Source of the DNA: Struthio camelus
Lineage: Eukaryota > Chordata > Aves > Struthioniformes > Struthionidae
DNA: 64,000 nt
Assembly: GCF_040807025.1 (NCBI RefSeq)
Contig: NC_090981.1
Location: 43,007,817-43,071,816, forward strand
Direction of reading: 5' to 3'
Positions within the stretch are counted from its first letter, which is position 1, and every line of letters starts with the position of its first letter. The notes beneath the pieces were generated by a model that saw only the letters and a list, made by a program, of their open reading frames with translations, searched no databases and was not told the origin of the DNA. This document shows, in pieces, positions 38,101 to 48,910 of this stretch. Both the position numbers and the translations under genes were made by a program.

Positions 38101-41100
38101 TAGGAAGAGATAAAATTGCTTGGGCTAGTTTCGCTCCCTTCGTTGCATTTGTTCATTCTTTGTATCCAACTGATTTTCATTTTCCTGTACTTAGAATCAT
38201 GCTTGCGACTGTGCTCAGACAACTGAGTAATCCTAATTGCCCTGTATGAGTGAGTGGTCAGTGTCACTAATTACTCTTCCAGCAATGTGGGGGATTCTGA
38301 TAGATGGCTATTACGATCAAGCTTGAGAAGCACAGTTTGACGGAACAGAGGGAAAGCAGAAGCCGAGGGAACTGGTTTAAGGGGTCATCATTTAATTACA
38401 GCAAAATTAAATAGCAAGAGTGAACAACATAATCCACAGTCTTGGAGGTGAGAGAATGATGGCAAGAGAAGGCAATAGTTTGAAAACAAGTTATTGCTGA
38501 GGAGAAGTTTTTTAGACTAGAAAATCCTAGGTCCCCTGTAGGCAGATGCGAGAAAAGGCAGAAACCGTAAAAGACAAACTGCTTAAAGAGAGAAGAGGAA
38601 AAAGACACAAGTAATGGGATGAATTTGGAAGTTTGGAGGCAAAATGAAGCAGGGTAATCTCTGCAAAGCAAATCTCTTTTGTAACTAACTGGTACTGTCG
38701 TAAATCTAAGGCAGCATGATTTTTCCTGGAGTTGGTTTCCTTCTTTAGCTCAAGTTGTCCTATTTACTATTATCTGAAATTGCCCACTATGGAAAAATAA
38801 TCACTCTCATACAATGCATTAAAAAAACCATTATGTCATTTTAAAGGTCAGATTTTAAAATGAGTTTGAACTTGGTTTATTGATACGAGCCTGGAAATGT
38901 TGCACACAATGATTTGTGTCTGCAAATAAAAAAACGTTTTCCCTACCTGACTTGTGGGTGAAAATGGTTTGGGTCAGCAAGCAAGCTGCAAATAGCTATA
39001 TGTTGTTGCAGATGGTCTTGCGCCCTGGATTACATGGGAGAATTTAAAAGGCTTTTTTTTTTTTGAATTGGAAATTAGTTACATTTCCTAGAAAGAATTT
39101 TCCAGAAATCAGTCAGACAGCCCTCTGACCTGACACTTTGTATGCTCACTCTGTTACCAGAACAGAAATTTGTGGAGAAGTTATAAGTTTCATACCCTTT
39201 GTCCTTATACCACGAGCCTTCACTCAGCTGAGTTGTGGGTTTGCCTTTGTCTGCAACTTCTGATAATTTAGGAAGGTTCAAGTCCAGTACTTTCCTGAGG
39301 AGATCTCATGGTCTGTGGGGAATGAGTAGTGCACAACCTTTCCAACCTAAGGGGACATGTAATTTGATGTAGTTTTGAGGACAGCTATATAACCCGGTGT
39401 CCCTCCCCTAACAGAGCTACTTTGTACAATGGCACCTGTGAGCAGGTTGGTCAGTCATCCTCTCCTAAGGGAGGACATCTAACTGCTGTAACCAGAAAAA
39501 CTTACAGAGCCCAGTGTGCTCTGCCATCTTCCTGCGAAGGAAGCAGATTTATACCTTTATGGAAGTGTAAGAAGAACACACGCAGTGACCCAGCACAATG
39601 ACAAAGAGACCATACAACCCGTAGGAACAAGGTATATAGGAGCTGGTTGCCACTACTGTCACAATGCATCCATGCCCAGGCCAATCTCCGAGTTCGGTTT
39701 GCAGGCTGAGTGAGTTGCAGGCTGCAAACAGCTCAGGAACGCTGGGCTGGGCCTAACAGCACTAGTTAAAGATCTGATGTTGCCAGTTGATGGTTAAAAC
39801 TGTTTATATGCAGCTATTCATTGATCTGTACTTACCAGACCTCGGATTTTCGTATTGACTTTCAGTGTGGAAGGAGCTGTGTATCTGAGAGTAGAGTAGC
39901 TGTGCCTTTTTATTGCTGCAGTTCCAGCATTGTGTGTTGAACCCACTGCAGACTTTTTTCTACTGTATTTTGCTCTGGCTGAAGGACTGCTGTATCTTCT
40001 AGACAGATACCATTTTTACACCCCTTCTACCACAGCTGGAAAGAGAGACAAGTAGTATTATCATTGTGGCTAAGCTGTAGTGGAGACCCTTGAATGTTTC
40101 TTGGAGGGCAACACAATTTATCTTCATTTCTTGTGGAAATGAGCAGAGTGGAGCTGTTGGGCCTCAAACAGAACTATACAGCTCAGAGAGAAATGTATAT
40201 AGCACCATATCCCCTCAAGAACAGGTGTATTTTATTATGATTTTTATTAAAAAAAAAAAAAAGAAGTGTTGCTGCTTTTTATGCCTACTCTGGAAGTTGT
40301 TTCTCTTCAAACCTTACCTAACTACCACTGACTTCATAGGCACCATGAGGCAGGTATTCTAATAAAGGAAACACAGTTTTACTAGAAAACACAGTAGTAC
40401 CACTCAGTGGTTTTTTGTGCCAACTGCTGGGTCTAGTTGATCTTCACTGCAAGATTTTCTAAAATGAAATTGCTCTAGTCATTCCTAGAATTGTGTCTTG
40501 TAACTCTTTCTTGTATATGCCTATACTAATTTATACATATATATAATAGGATGCAAGAGGGCTGAGAAGAGAGTTGAACTTTCTAAACTGAAACTATGTG
40601 TAGATAGCCATGATTTGTAGATCTGAATACCCATCTTTTGATCCAGTGGCACTAGGTTAGACGCTATAGTGTGCAAAGAAAAGGATTCCTTTGCTTTATC
40701 TGCCTCCCTAACTAATCAGGAATTGTTGTGTTTGTGCAGCTACGTTCCATTATTACAAACAGCTGGAAAAATCAGAACATAGTTGTGTATGCTGAGATGG
40801 CTGGTGGTTTCTCAGAGCTATAATGCTGGATAGATTTCAAACATACAAATGCTGGAGAGATTTCAAACACACCTGTTAAATATCTGTATTCCAGCAAATA
40901 CGGAAGTATTAATTTGTAAGCATCATATTAAGACTATTTTGCACACGTATATTATCTTTTGTCCCATAACCCCCATGAGGTCTGCAAATATTAATGACTT
41001 GTGTGAAGTTTGTACTGGTAGTATCTGCCTCAGAATGAACCCTGTGCCTGTCCGCTCAGGCATGAATGTTGCACAGGTACACAGTCTGTGATGCAATCCT

Positions 41101-42016
41101 CATATTTTACAAAGGATTACTTATAACATAGTCCTGCTGTGGATTGTTTTAAAACAGTGGAATCAATGCTTGTGCATTTGAAGCGTTACCCGAGAGTTTA
41201 CAGAGACAAAATGAGTCATGTCACTTCTTCCTTCTGTGCCATTGCCAAGTAACAGGGTTCTGCCAAGTACTGTAGCTCTTGAAAGCTATGCTCGTATCTT
41301 CAGTTTGTGCACAGCCTGCTAGAAGGAGTAGAAAAGGAATTTCCCTGTGATAGCTAAGATGGGTACCCCTAATAGTATGTTATAGCAAAACATATGTCAG
41401 TGGATATTCAATAGCAAATCCCCAAGCCATCCGTTTGTGTTGGATAGGGGCTCTGAAAGGGTAAGGAATATTGCTTGAGCTAGAGGAAGATTTTTATTTC
41501 ACGCTGCTTTTAATATGAGTTTGCTGTGCAATGCGGAAATACATTTCTGAAAAAAACTCCTTATTTTTTGAAAACACAGCAGTATAAATGAGGAACTCCT
41601 GGGTTTCTTAGAACTGCTTTCTAGTTAGAGAATGCATCCTGCACCTGGTTTATTCGTAGCACAGTTCATTCCAGAGCCAGGAGAGGACCATATGATCCAC
41701 AAAAACTTTGTGTTTCCTGCTTGTGAGAGAACTAGACAGTGTCTTCATGTGAACTTCATTGACAAAAGGACCAGCGCTTAGGACCGCTAGAGGAAAAATT
41801 AAATCACTGTCTTCTCCAGCAGTGTGGACAGCTTTTTTCATTAGTTGTTTTATGTACATCATGATGTTTATGTTCTATATTCTATCTACAGGTGTCTTAG
41901 ATCTGCTTAATTTTACTATATGGGCACATTGAGTTGAGTGTTTCTGTATCCTTCGTTCTTGGTGTGGCATAACGTTCTCTTCCGATTTGTGGTAAGTCCG
42001 TATCTATTGAAGTAAG
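26141..42016. other. Intergenic DNA, no gene recognised
   Basis: 15.9 kb of moderately AT-rich DNA. I see A/T homopolymers (for example 27462-27480), a C/G-rich run at 27770-27791, a short ATC repeat at about 34062-34080 and an AT palindrome near 30668-30697. The open frames are short, low in conserved-looking residues and unsupported. Conserved regulatory elements for PDE8B could lie here but cannot be seen from one sequence. Confidence 0.6.
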
Positions 42017-43162
42017 TCACAGAATCACAGAATCACAGAATCGTTTAGGTTGGAAGGGACCTCTGGAGATCATCTAGTCCAACCTCCTTGCTCAAGCAGG
42101 GTCACCTAGAGCATATTTCCCAGGATCACATCCAGACGGGTTTTGAATATCTCCAGGGAAGGAGACTCCACTACCTCTCTGGGCAACCTGTTCCAGTGCT
42201 CTATCACCCTCACAGTGAAGAAGTTTTTTCTCAGGTTTAGGTGGAACTTCCTGTGGTTCAGTTTCTGCCCATTGCCTCTTGTCCTGTTGCTGGGCACCAC
42301 AGAGAAGAGGCTGGCCTCATCCTCTCGACACTCCCCCTTCAGATACTTGTACACGTTGATGAGATCCCCTCTCAATCTTCTCTTCTCCAGGCTGAACAGG
42401 CCCAGCTCTAGCAGTCTTCCTTCATAGGAGAGGTGCTCCAGGCCCCTCATCATCTTGGTAGCCCTCCGCTGGACTCTCTCCAGTAGTGCCATGTCTCTCT
42501 TGTACTGGGGGGCCCAGAACTGGACCCAGCACTCCAGGTGAGGCCTCCCCAGGGCTGAGGAGAGGGGCAGGATCACCTCCCTCGACCTGCTGGCAACACT
42601 CTGCCTAATGCACCCCAGGATCCCATTGGCCTTCTTGGCCACAAGAGTGCATTACTGGCTCATGCTTGATCTGTTGTCCACCAGGACTCCCAGGTCCTTC
42701 TCGGCAGAGCTGCTTTCCAGCAGGTCAACCCCCAGCCTGTACTGGTGCATGGGGTTATTCCTCCCCAGGTGCAGGACCTTGCACTTGCCTTTGTTAAACT
42801 TCATGAGGTTCCTCTCCGCCCAGCTCTCCAGCCTGTCCAGGTCCCTCTGAATGGCAGCACAGTCTTCTGGGGTGTCAGCCACTCCCCCCAGTTTAGTATC
42901 ATCAGCAAACTTGCTGAGGGTGCACTCTGTCCCTTCCTCCAGGTCATTGATGAATATATTGAACAAGACTGGACCCAGGACTGACCCCTGGGGGACACCG
43001 CTAGCCACAGGCCTCCAACTTGACTCTGCGCCATTCACCACAACCCTCTGAGCTCTGCCAGTCAGCCAGTTCTCAGTCCACCTCAAAGTGTATTCATCCA
43101 ACCTGCACTTCCTGAGCTGGCCTTTGAGGATGTTATGGGAGACAGTGTCAAAAGCCTTGCTG
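42017..43162 (-). mobile_element. CR1 LINE fragment 2 (5' truncated)
   Basis: Reverse-oriented CR1 of about 1.15 kb. The 3' end at the left is three ACAGAATC units (42017-42042), the typical 8-base terminal repeat. Going leftwards from 43162 the minus strand encodes [12 protein letters not shown], then [20 protein letters not shown], the catalytic FADDTKLGG box and the RT C-terminus. The frame stays open for about 350 codons except for one TAA at 42652-42654. It is 5' truncated inside the reverse transcriptase. Confidence 0.96.
42106..43162 (-). pseudogene. CR1 reverse transcriptase ORF, C-terminal part, one nonsense codon
   Basis: Minus-strand frame with the palm and thumb of a non-LTR reverse transcriptase: [29 protein letters not shown], then [15 protein letters not shown], a TAA stop, and [20 protein letters not shown] to the C-terminus. 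The endonuclease and fingers are missing by 5' truncation. At the TAA position the related CR1 frame in this window and the family have Gln, so the stop reads as a derived change. Not functional. Confidence 0.9.
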
Positions 43163-46100
43163 GTCCTCATGAGTGTTTGCGTTGTGTGATGTTTGTGGCT
43201 TTCTGAGTTGTAGTTTACAAATTTTCTTATGCTGAAGTATTTTTACAGTTTGTTACTTTTTATTTACTTCATAAGAACATAAAGGAATCCAATCAGACTT
43301 TCAGTTCAGGACGCATTTAACAATAAATTGATTGTCTACCAACCAAGTGAACCACTAGAAGGCAAAACAAGAAACTACTGTACATGTCAGCTGATGCAAT
43401 TTATAGCTGACTTTAAGTATTATGGTGTTGACTGCACACAAAGATTACACTGTAAAAGATTATCTAGGGCAAATTAAAAGCAAATTAAATAACTGATACA
43501 CTCTGAGGCCTATAGTTAACAACAGGATTAATGCAGGATCCTGTAGCCTTTTACTCACGCTAGCAGTCCCAGGAAAGTCGAAGGCCATCAGGACTATCTG
43601 AACCCTGCTGGAAATTCTTTGAATGGAGACCTCACACTTGCAAATGAACAGTGGCTTCTTAGTACCATACCCTTGTTTCTGCAGGCCAGACTCAAGAAGT
43701 GGGGCTGTGAGTGACTCAACTATTTTATGATTTCTTTTTTGCCAGAAGTCTATGGAAATTTGTGGCAGTGTGGGACAGCATTTGACTTCCAATTTCCCCC
43801 GAAGGCTTCTGAGACAGCATCAAGCAAGGAAGAAGCTTGGAAATACGATGCATATCCAAGAACAAGCCACCTAAAACGCAACGTAAAGCCCACAGCTTTA
43901 TCAGCTTTATCTGTGCCTTTATATAAGATAGCAATGACTTGTTCAGGAGTGCACATCTATTATTATTACTATTATTATTATTGAATGACAATTCCTTCTC
44001 TGAAGAATGGTTCTTTCATAGCTAGTGACAAAAGCAATGCTTTTCTGAGTACACATCACATGACATCTCTGTTGGGCACTGTCCTATTCACGCAGCTGTG
44101 TTCTGCCAGGGAATATTGTTAGATATTTGTCTCAGCTTCTAATGTCAACCTTTAAAGAATTTTTTCTGTTTGCCCTTGTCATGACTTGAAAACCTCAGGA
44201 GAGATTAAACCAAAGTTAGTGCAATCTACGAGGACTGGATGAAAAAAATAGCAAGAATGGAACAATATTCTCCTGTGCTCCCATTTGGCTTGCAGTCTGG
44301 CAAATGGTTGCCTTTTCAGGATTAGTATTTTAACCCATATGTGGATTATGTATGTTCATAAATAAAAATTGTTTGTTCATTTTAAGCACAGCTAATTTTG
44401 GATGATGATTTCTTATCTTTTGAGATCCAACAGCATTTTCAGTGCTGGCCAGACATAAATGAAAAAAAAACCAACACAACAGTCCTTGTTTAAGTGGCAC
44501 AGAAATCCTGCCTACAGTGACATCAGAGGAGGAAACTCTAATGGCAGCAAATGAGTGAGAATATGTGTATTTTTGTTATTCATGGGACTAGGTCTGACCG
44601 CAAGACCAGGAATGTTTACCATATGCTTTGCCAACACAAAACAGATGGTCAAGTGCAATCTTAGTCTAAGCTCTGGAGTCTTCTTGAGTGTGAATCTAGG
44701 AGCTTAGCACAGGACCAGGCTTTTGTCCTTGCAGTCTGGACGGGAAGGAGTGTCAGGACAAGTTCTCCTCAGCCTGTCCACCGTATCTTGAGCTTGTCTC
44801 TTCCTAAACTAAATGCGGATGCTATGAGTTGAAAGTATATCCAGGCTGCAGCTAGCTAAGGAGGTAGAAGTGGATTGTGGCACTAACTGTGCTTAGGCCT
44901 AGTTGTCTCCTGATGGAGCTTGTCACTGACTTCTGTAGCCTGGGGAATTCACCCATAAAAGGGGCGAACGTTTGTTTTTTGTTCTTGGAACTTATCTTTA
45001 TGACATGGCCTTGGATACCTCCTTAAAAAGTCCCAGAATCAGTGGGCATTTTGTTTACATAAGAAACATGAGCTCAATTGCTGTCACCGTACAGTTCAGG
45101 CACAGATAATGTACTAGAGAAAGTCTACTCAGGAAGATAGGAAAATACCAACTTTTTTACTATTTATATGATTGTAATAACTTGATTGTAATAACATCTC
45201 AGGAATGGAGTCTTCACAAATAGGCTTGTGGAAGACAAATATTTTAACAGCAGATTCACACACATCAAAAAACATGAAGGTGAAATGCTGAGAACGTTTC
45301 AACAGAGTTGGCTATGTGGCAGAAAGAGCAAACATAATGTTAGAAAGAAACAAGGGATTTCTAGAGAGATAAAAATGTTGAAAATTGCCTCCTTGATAGT
45401 GACAAAGCAATTAAGAAGATTATTAAGAAATTAACATGAAAATGCAACCCTAAGGAGAGTTGACGTCCATATACATTACCCACAAGGAAGCACAATGTTT
45501 GTATACTAGAATTTAAAGATATTATTCTGGACACTAGGTGTACTTAAAATGTTCTTAGAACATAGCAGAAGCAAATTAAGAATGATAAATTAATAAAAAG
45601 GGTATAAAGTTCAAACAAAGGGCCTATTTCAATCCCTCTTAAAATATAAACAGCTCACACACTCCCATTAAGTTCAGTGGGAGCAGGATACTGAGCCCAA
45701 AGTGGGGTCCTTAAGGCATGTTGAAGTCGACATGCAGGCAAAAGGTAATAAAAAAACAACAGAGAATTTACTTTTTAATTTACTTTTGCAACTAAAAGAA
45801 AGTAGGAGGAATAATTGCCTGCATTTGGGCTGTTTTCCCAGAATCAAAACACTTCTTTTTTTTTCCTTTTAAATCATTGAAGTTATTGCCAGTAGTCCAG
45901 TCCCAAATCAAAAATGAATAAGAAATGAGTGGGTCTGAGCCTGTACTCTTTGTTCAGGCAAAACTCTTGCTGACAGCACAGCTGCTGCAGAATGGCGTCC
46001 ACCCTTCAGAGTGCGTACAAAATGCTATTTGCCTGCCACATACTGAGTGTGGTTGTTAGCGACGGGGCTAATCTTTCTGTGATTCCTGTGTCAGCTTCTC

Positions 46101-47765
46101 GATGCTTGGAAAGAATTGACACTCTGGCTGGTCTCAGCATTCCTCTAGCAAGTCCTCAAAAGCCACGTCAGCTTGAACGGGAAGATGCAAGGAGAAATGC
46201 AGGGAAAGGCCTGTGTGGAAACTGTGGCTATAGCTGTGGCACTGTGGGCACTTCTGAGCCCTCGTGTCCAGATGAGCACCTTGGCGACATCCTGATCCCA
46301 TGTCTGGGTGAGATCTGGGCCCATCCGAGCCCTTTCCTCCTTCTCTTCTTCCTGTGTCTTAGTTGGGAAGGCGACCTGGGTGTACAAAATGGCGGGAGTA
46401 AAAAGCTGGCTTTGATTAGTCCCCAATCTGTATGACTGGGGAAGCAGGGATCCCAGGGCAGGCACTGAGGCTTGCTGCTCCGCCTAGATGCAGCTAATCT
46501 AACAATCTTATGAATTTAACTGGGCAAAGCTGGTTCTGAGGTTTGCAGTTAAAGGCTGGTTGACACCTTGCACTTTTGCAGATGCACTGAACAGGAAAGG
46601 ACATACCTCCTCTGAGACCATACCAGTGCTTCAGTCCCAGCTATCCAAGACCTTGGTTGTGCACTACTGAAGTTACAGTAAGCCTTCCTCATAGATCTAG
46701 GATCAGGACCCTTGCGGGAGTACAAAGCACCTAGCTCCCAGACAACGGTTCTCGCAGATGTACGGCCAAAAAAAGGGGAGTGTGCTGACCTCTCATCAAG
46801 GATATTTCAATATGTGCACTGCCTAGTGTTTCTGGGAAGCCCAAGAAGGATTGTATTTGCTGACTATGTTTTCTGTCCTCTGAAAGTAGGGCAGTTCTTC
46901 GCAATCCCTAGCCTCAATCTGACATAACTTGCTGACCCACAGTGTTTCCACTTGTCTTCTGTAGAACCGACTTTCTGGGTAAGTTTAGTGCTTATTTGGT
47001 GTTATGGTCTGTGATTTTGTGGGTTTTCTGCTGGACAGATTCTGTGCCTTGTCCCACTGTTCCCTGTCATCTTACTGTTACTTTACTCTTGTGGCATACA
47101 ACTACTCTCGACTTGTCTCATGGGCAAGTTTGGGCTCTTTTTGGCAGGGATTGTTTTTGATTGTGTTTGCTGAGTGTTTTGTACATTTCCTTTGTCGAGG
47201 CCTTGGGTATCGCTACAGAACAATGATAGTATTAACGGTATTAATGAACTCCCAAGTAATAACAATACTCTGCAGAAAAATAGTGATGTTGATCAGCTGT
47301 TCTTACAGCATGAAAGAGAGAGCAGTGGGTTGAGAGAGTCCAGTCCAGTCAAGCCCAGAGATGTCATTTCCAAGGCAACACATTCCACGTGCCTGGTACT
47401 TATTGCAAACTAGAATATCTCAGAGATGAAAATTCACTCTTTGAACTCTAGTTCCACCTTTGATTTTCTCTACATGAGGGTCATGCTGCCCTCCTCAACC
47501 CCCGGCAATTCATCTCCCCTCTCCTTGACTGCGATGCTGGATTTTGAGAATCCTGGAAAGCATGGGCCACAAGCCACCCTCCCCCTGTGTGGATGTACCA
47601 TGCTCTCTTGGGGGCCACAAGGGTTTGCCGTTTTCCGAAGGCTGTGTAACTATTAGTGCATTGAAGCAAGCTAGGCTCAGAGCACTTGGTTCACCTTACT
47701 TTTTCCAAGTGGTTTCCCCCATTCTAAGTGTTCCTGATCAGGGTAGAAAATGAGTTAAGGGGCAC
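43163..47765. other. Intergenic DNA, no gene recognised
   Basis: 4.6 kb AT-rich then mixed DNA. A TTA/ATT trinucleotide repeat lies at 43958-43983. A 147-codon open frame at 45992-46435 has no recognisable domain. Nothing else supportable. Confidence 0.6.
43958..43983. repeat. (ATT)n microsatellite
   Basis: TATTATTATTACTATTATTATTATTG, eight ATT-type units with one interruption. Confidence 0.85.
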
Positions 47766-47769
47766 GGGA

Positions 47770-48910
47770 AGGGGCAAAGGCTGGGAGTCCAGGGCAACTC
47801 GGGCGCGGGGAAGCCAGTCTGCCTTCCTCCCCCTCGGAGCCCTGAGGGGCAACTCTGTTCCCGGAGCGCTTTATGGGGGGAGCCTCCAGCCGAGCGGGGC
47901 CGGGCGCTGCCGGGAGGGGCGGCGGGGGAGCCCCGGGGCCGCGGGCCGGGCCGGCCCCAGGGGAGGTGCCGGCGGCGGCGGGGTCCCGCCCCGCTCACCT
48001 GGGCAGCTCGGGCGGCCGCGCCGGAGCGCCGGTCCCGCTCCCTTCCGCTCCTCGGAGGATGAACGGGCCCGGCCGCGCGCCGGAGCTGCTGACCGGGCCC
48101 GGGAGGAAGGTGAGGCGGTGCTGGCCCCGGGGGGCTGGAGGAAGGAGGCAGGGCCGGGCCGGAGCCCCCCGGGCAGCCTGGATCCAGGGGAGGGTTTCAC
48201 CCTGCTTCCTTCCGCCGGCTTCGGGGTCCCCGGCGCCGTGCGCGGCGGGGCGAACGCGTGGAGTTTGCTTGGGGAGAGGGAAGGCGAAAAACTGGACGTT
48301 GACCTAGTGGCTGGCGCCGACGTCCCGGGACAGCTGCCCTGCAGCCTTCGGGGGCGCCTGGCTTGGTATCGTGCCTGCTTGTTGGTGCTGTGCGTCTTGC
48401 TGGGGAGCCTGGATGCAAACACCGGGCTGGCTCCGCGCCTTCCCCGGCTGCCGCCGCAGCGGGCTGCGCCTCGGGCCCTCCGCGGGCATCGGCCCCCCGG
48501 CTCCTCCCGCAGCCGCCCCTGCGGCGCTGTTTCGGGGGCGCGGGCAGGAGCCCCCCGCCGCCCCGGCCGGGAGCGCGGCCGTGCCGGGGCCGGAGGCAGC
48601 TGCCGGGAGCCCCGCACAGCACCGCCGCAGCCTGCGAGCGCCTCCGGTGCCTTGGCTGTCCCCGCTGCTGCGGAGAGGGGCGAGGAAACCCTCCCTGCCG
48701 GCTCCGGGCGGCGGCTGCAGCAGGCGGTGGCAGCCTCGGGCCCCGGCGGGTCCCCGGGGCGGCAGCCGCGGCGCCTCAGCCCGGCTCTCGCTGTGAGCCC
48801 TCGGGGCCGCGACCTGCCCCCGGTGGGCCGGTGCGTGTCCGCTGCTGCCGCTGCTGCTGCTACGGCGCCTGCTGGACCTCGTGCGGCACAGCTGACCGGG
48901 AGGTGCTTTT
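47770..48910. promoter_or_regulatory. CpG island 2 (orphan, splice donors on both strands)
   Basis: 1.1 kb of dense CpG and GC boxes about 6 kb upstream of PDE8B exon 1. It carries a strong donor on the + strand (GAGGAAG|GTGAGG, exon end 48109) and another on the minus strand (GCCCAG|GTGAGC, exon end 47999). Looks like a promoter with transcription in either or both directions (inference). Confidence 0.75.
48059..48109 (+). CDS. Candidate alternative first coding exon of PDE8B
   Basis: ATG at 48059 in context GAGGATGA opens MNGPGRAPELLTGPGRK and reaches a consensus donor in phase 0. The recognised PDE8B first exon also ends in phase 0, so this segment could splice to PDE8B exon 2 and give a form without the N-terminal MGC lipidation site. 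No transcript evidence is available here; it may equally be the first exon of a non-coding RNA. Confidence 0.25.

Noticed and set aside
45992-46435. 147-codon + strand frame
   Set aside because: No recognised family; a hydrophobic stretch near the end could be chance. Does not resemble ZBED3 or another gene expected in this region.
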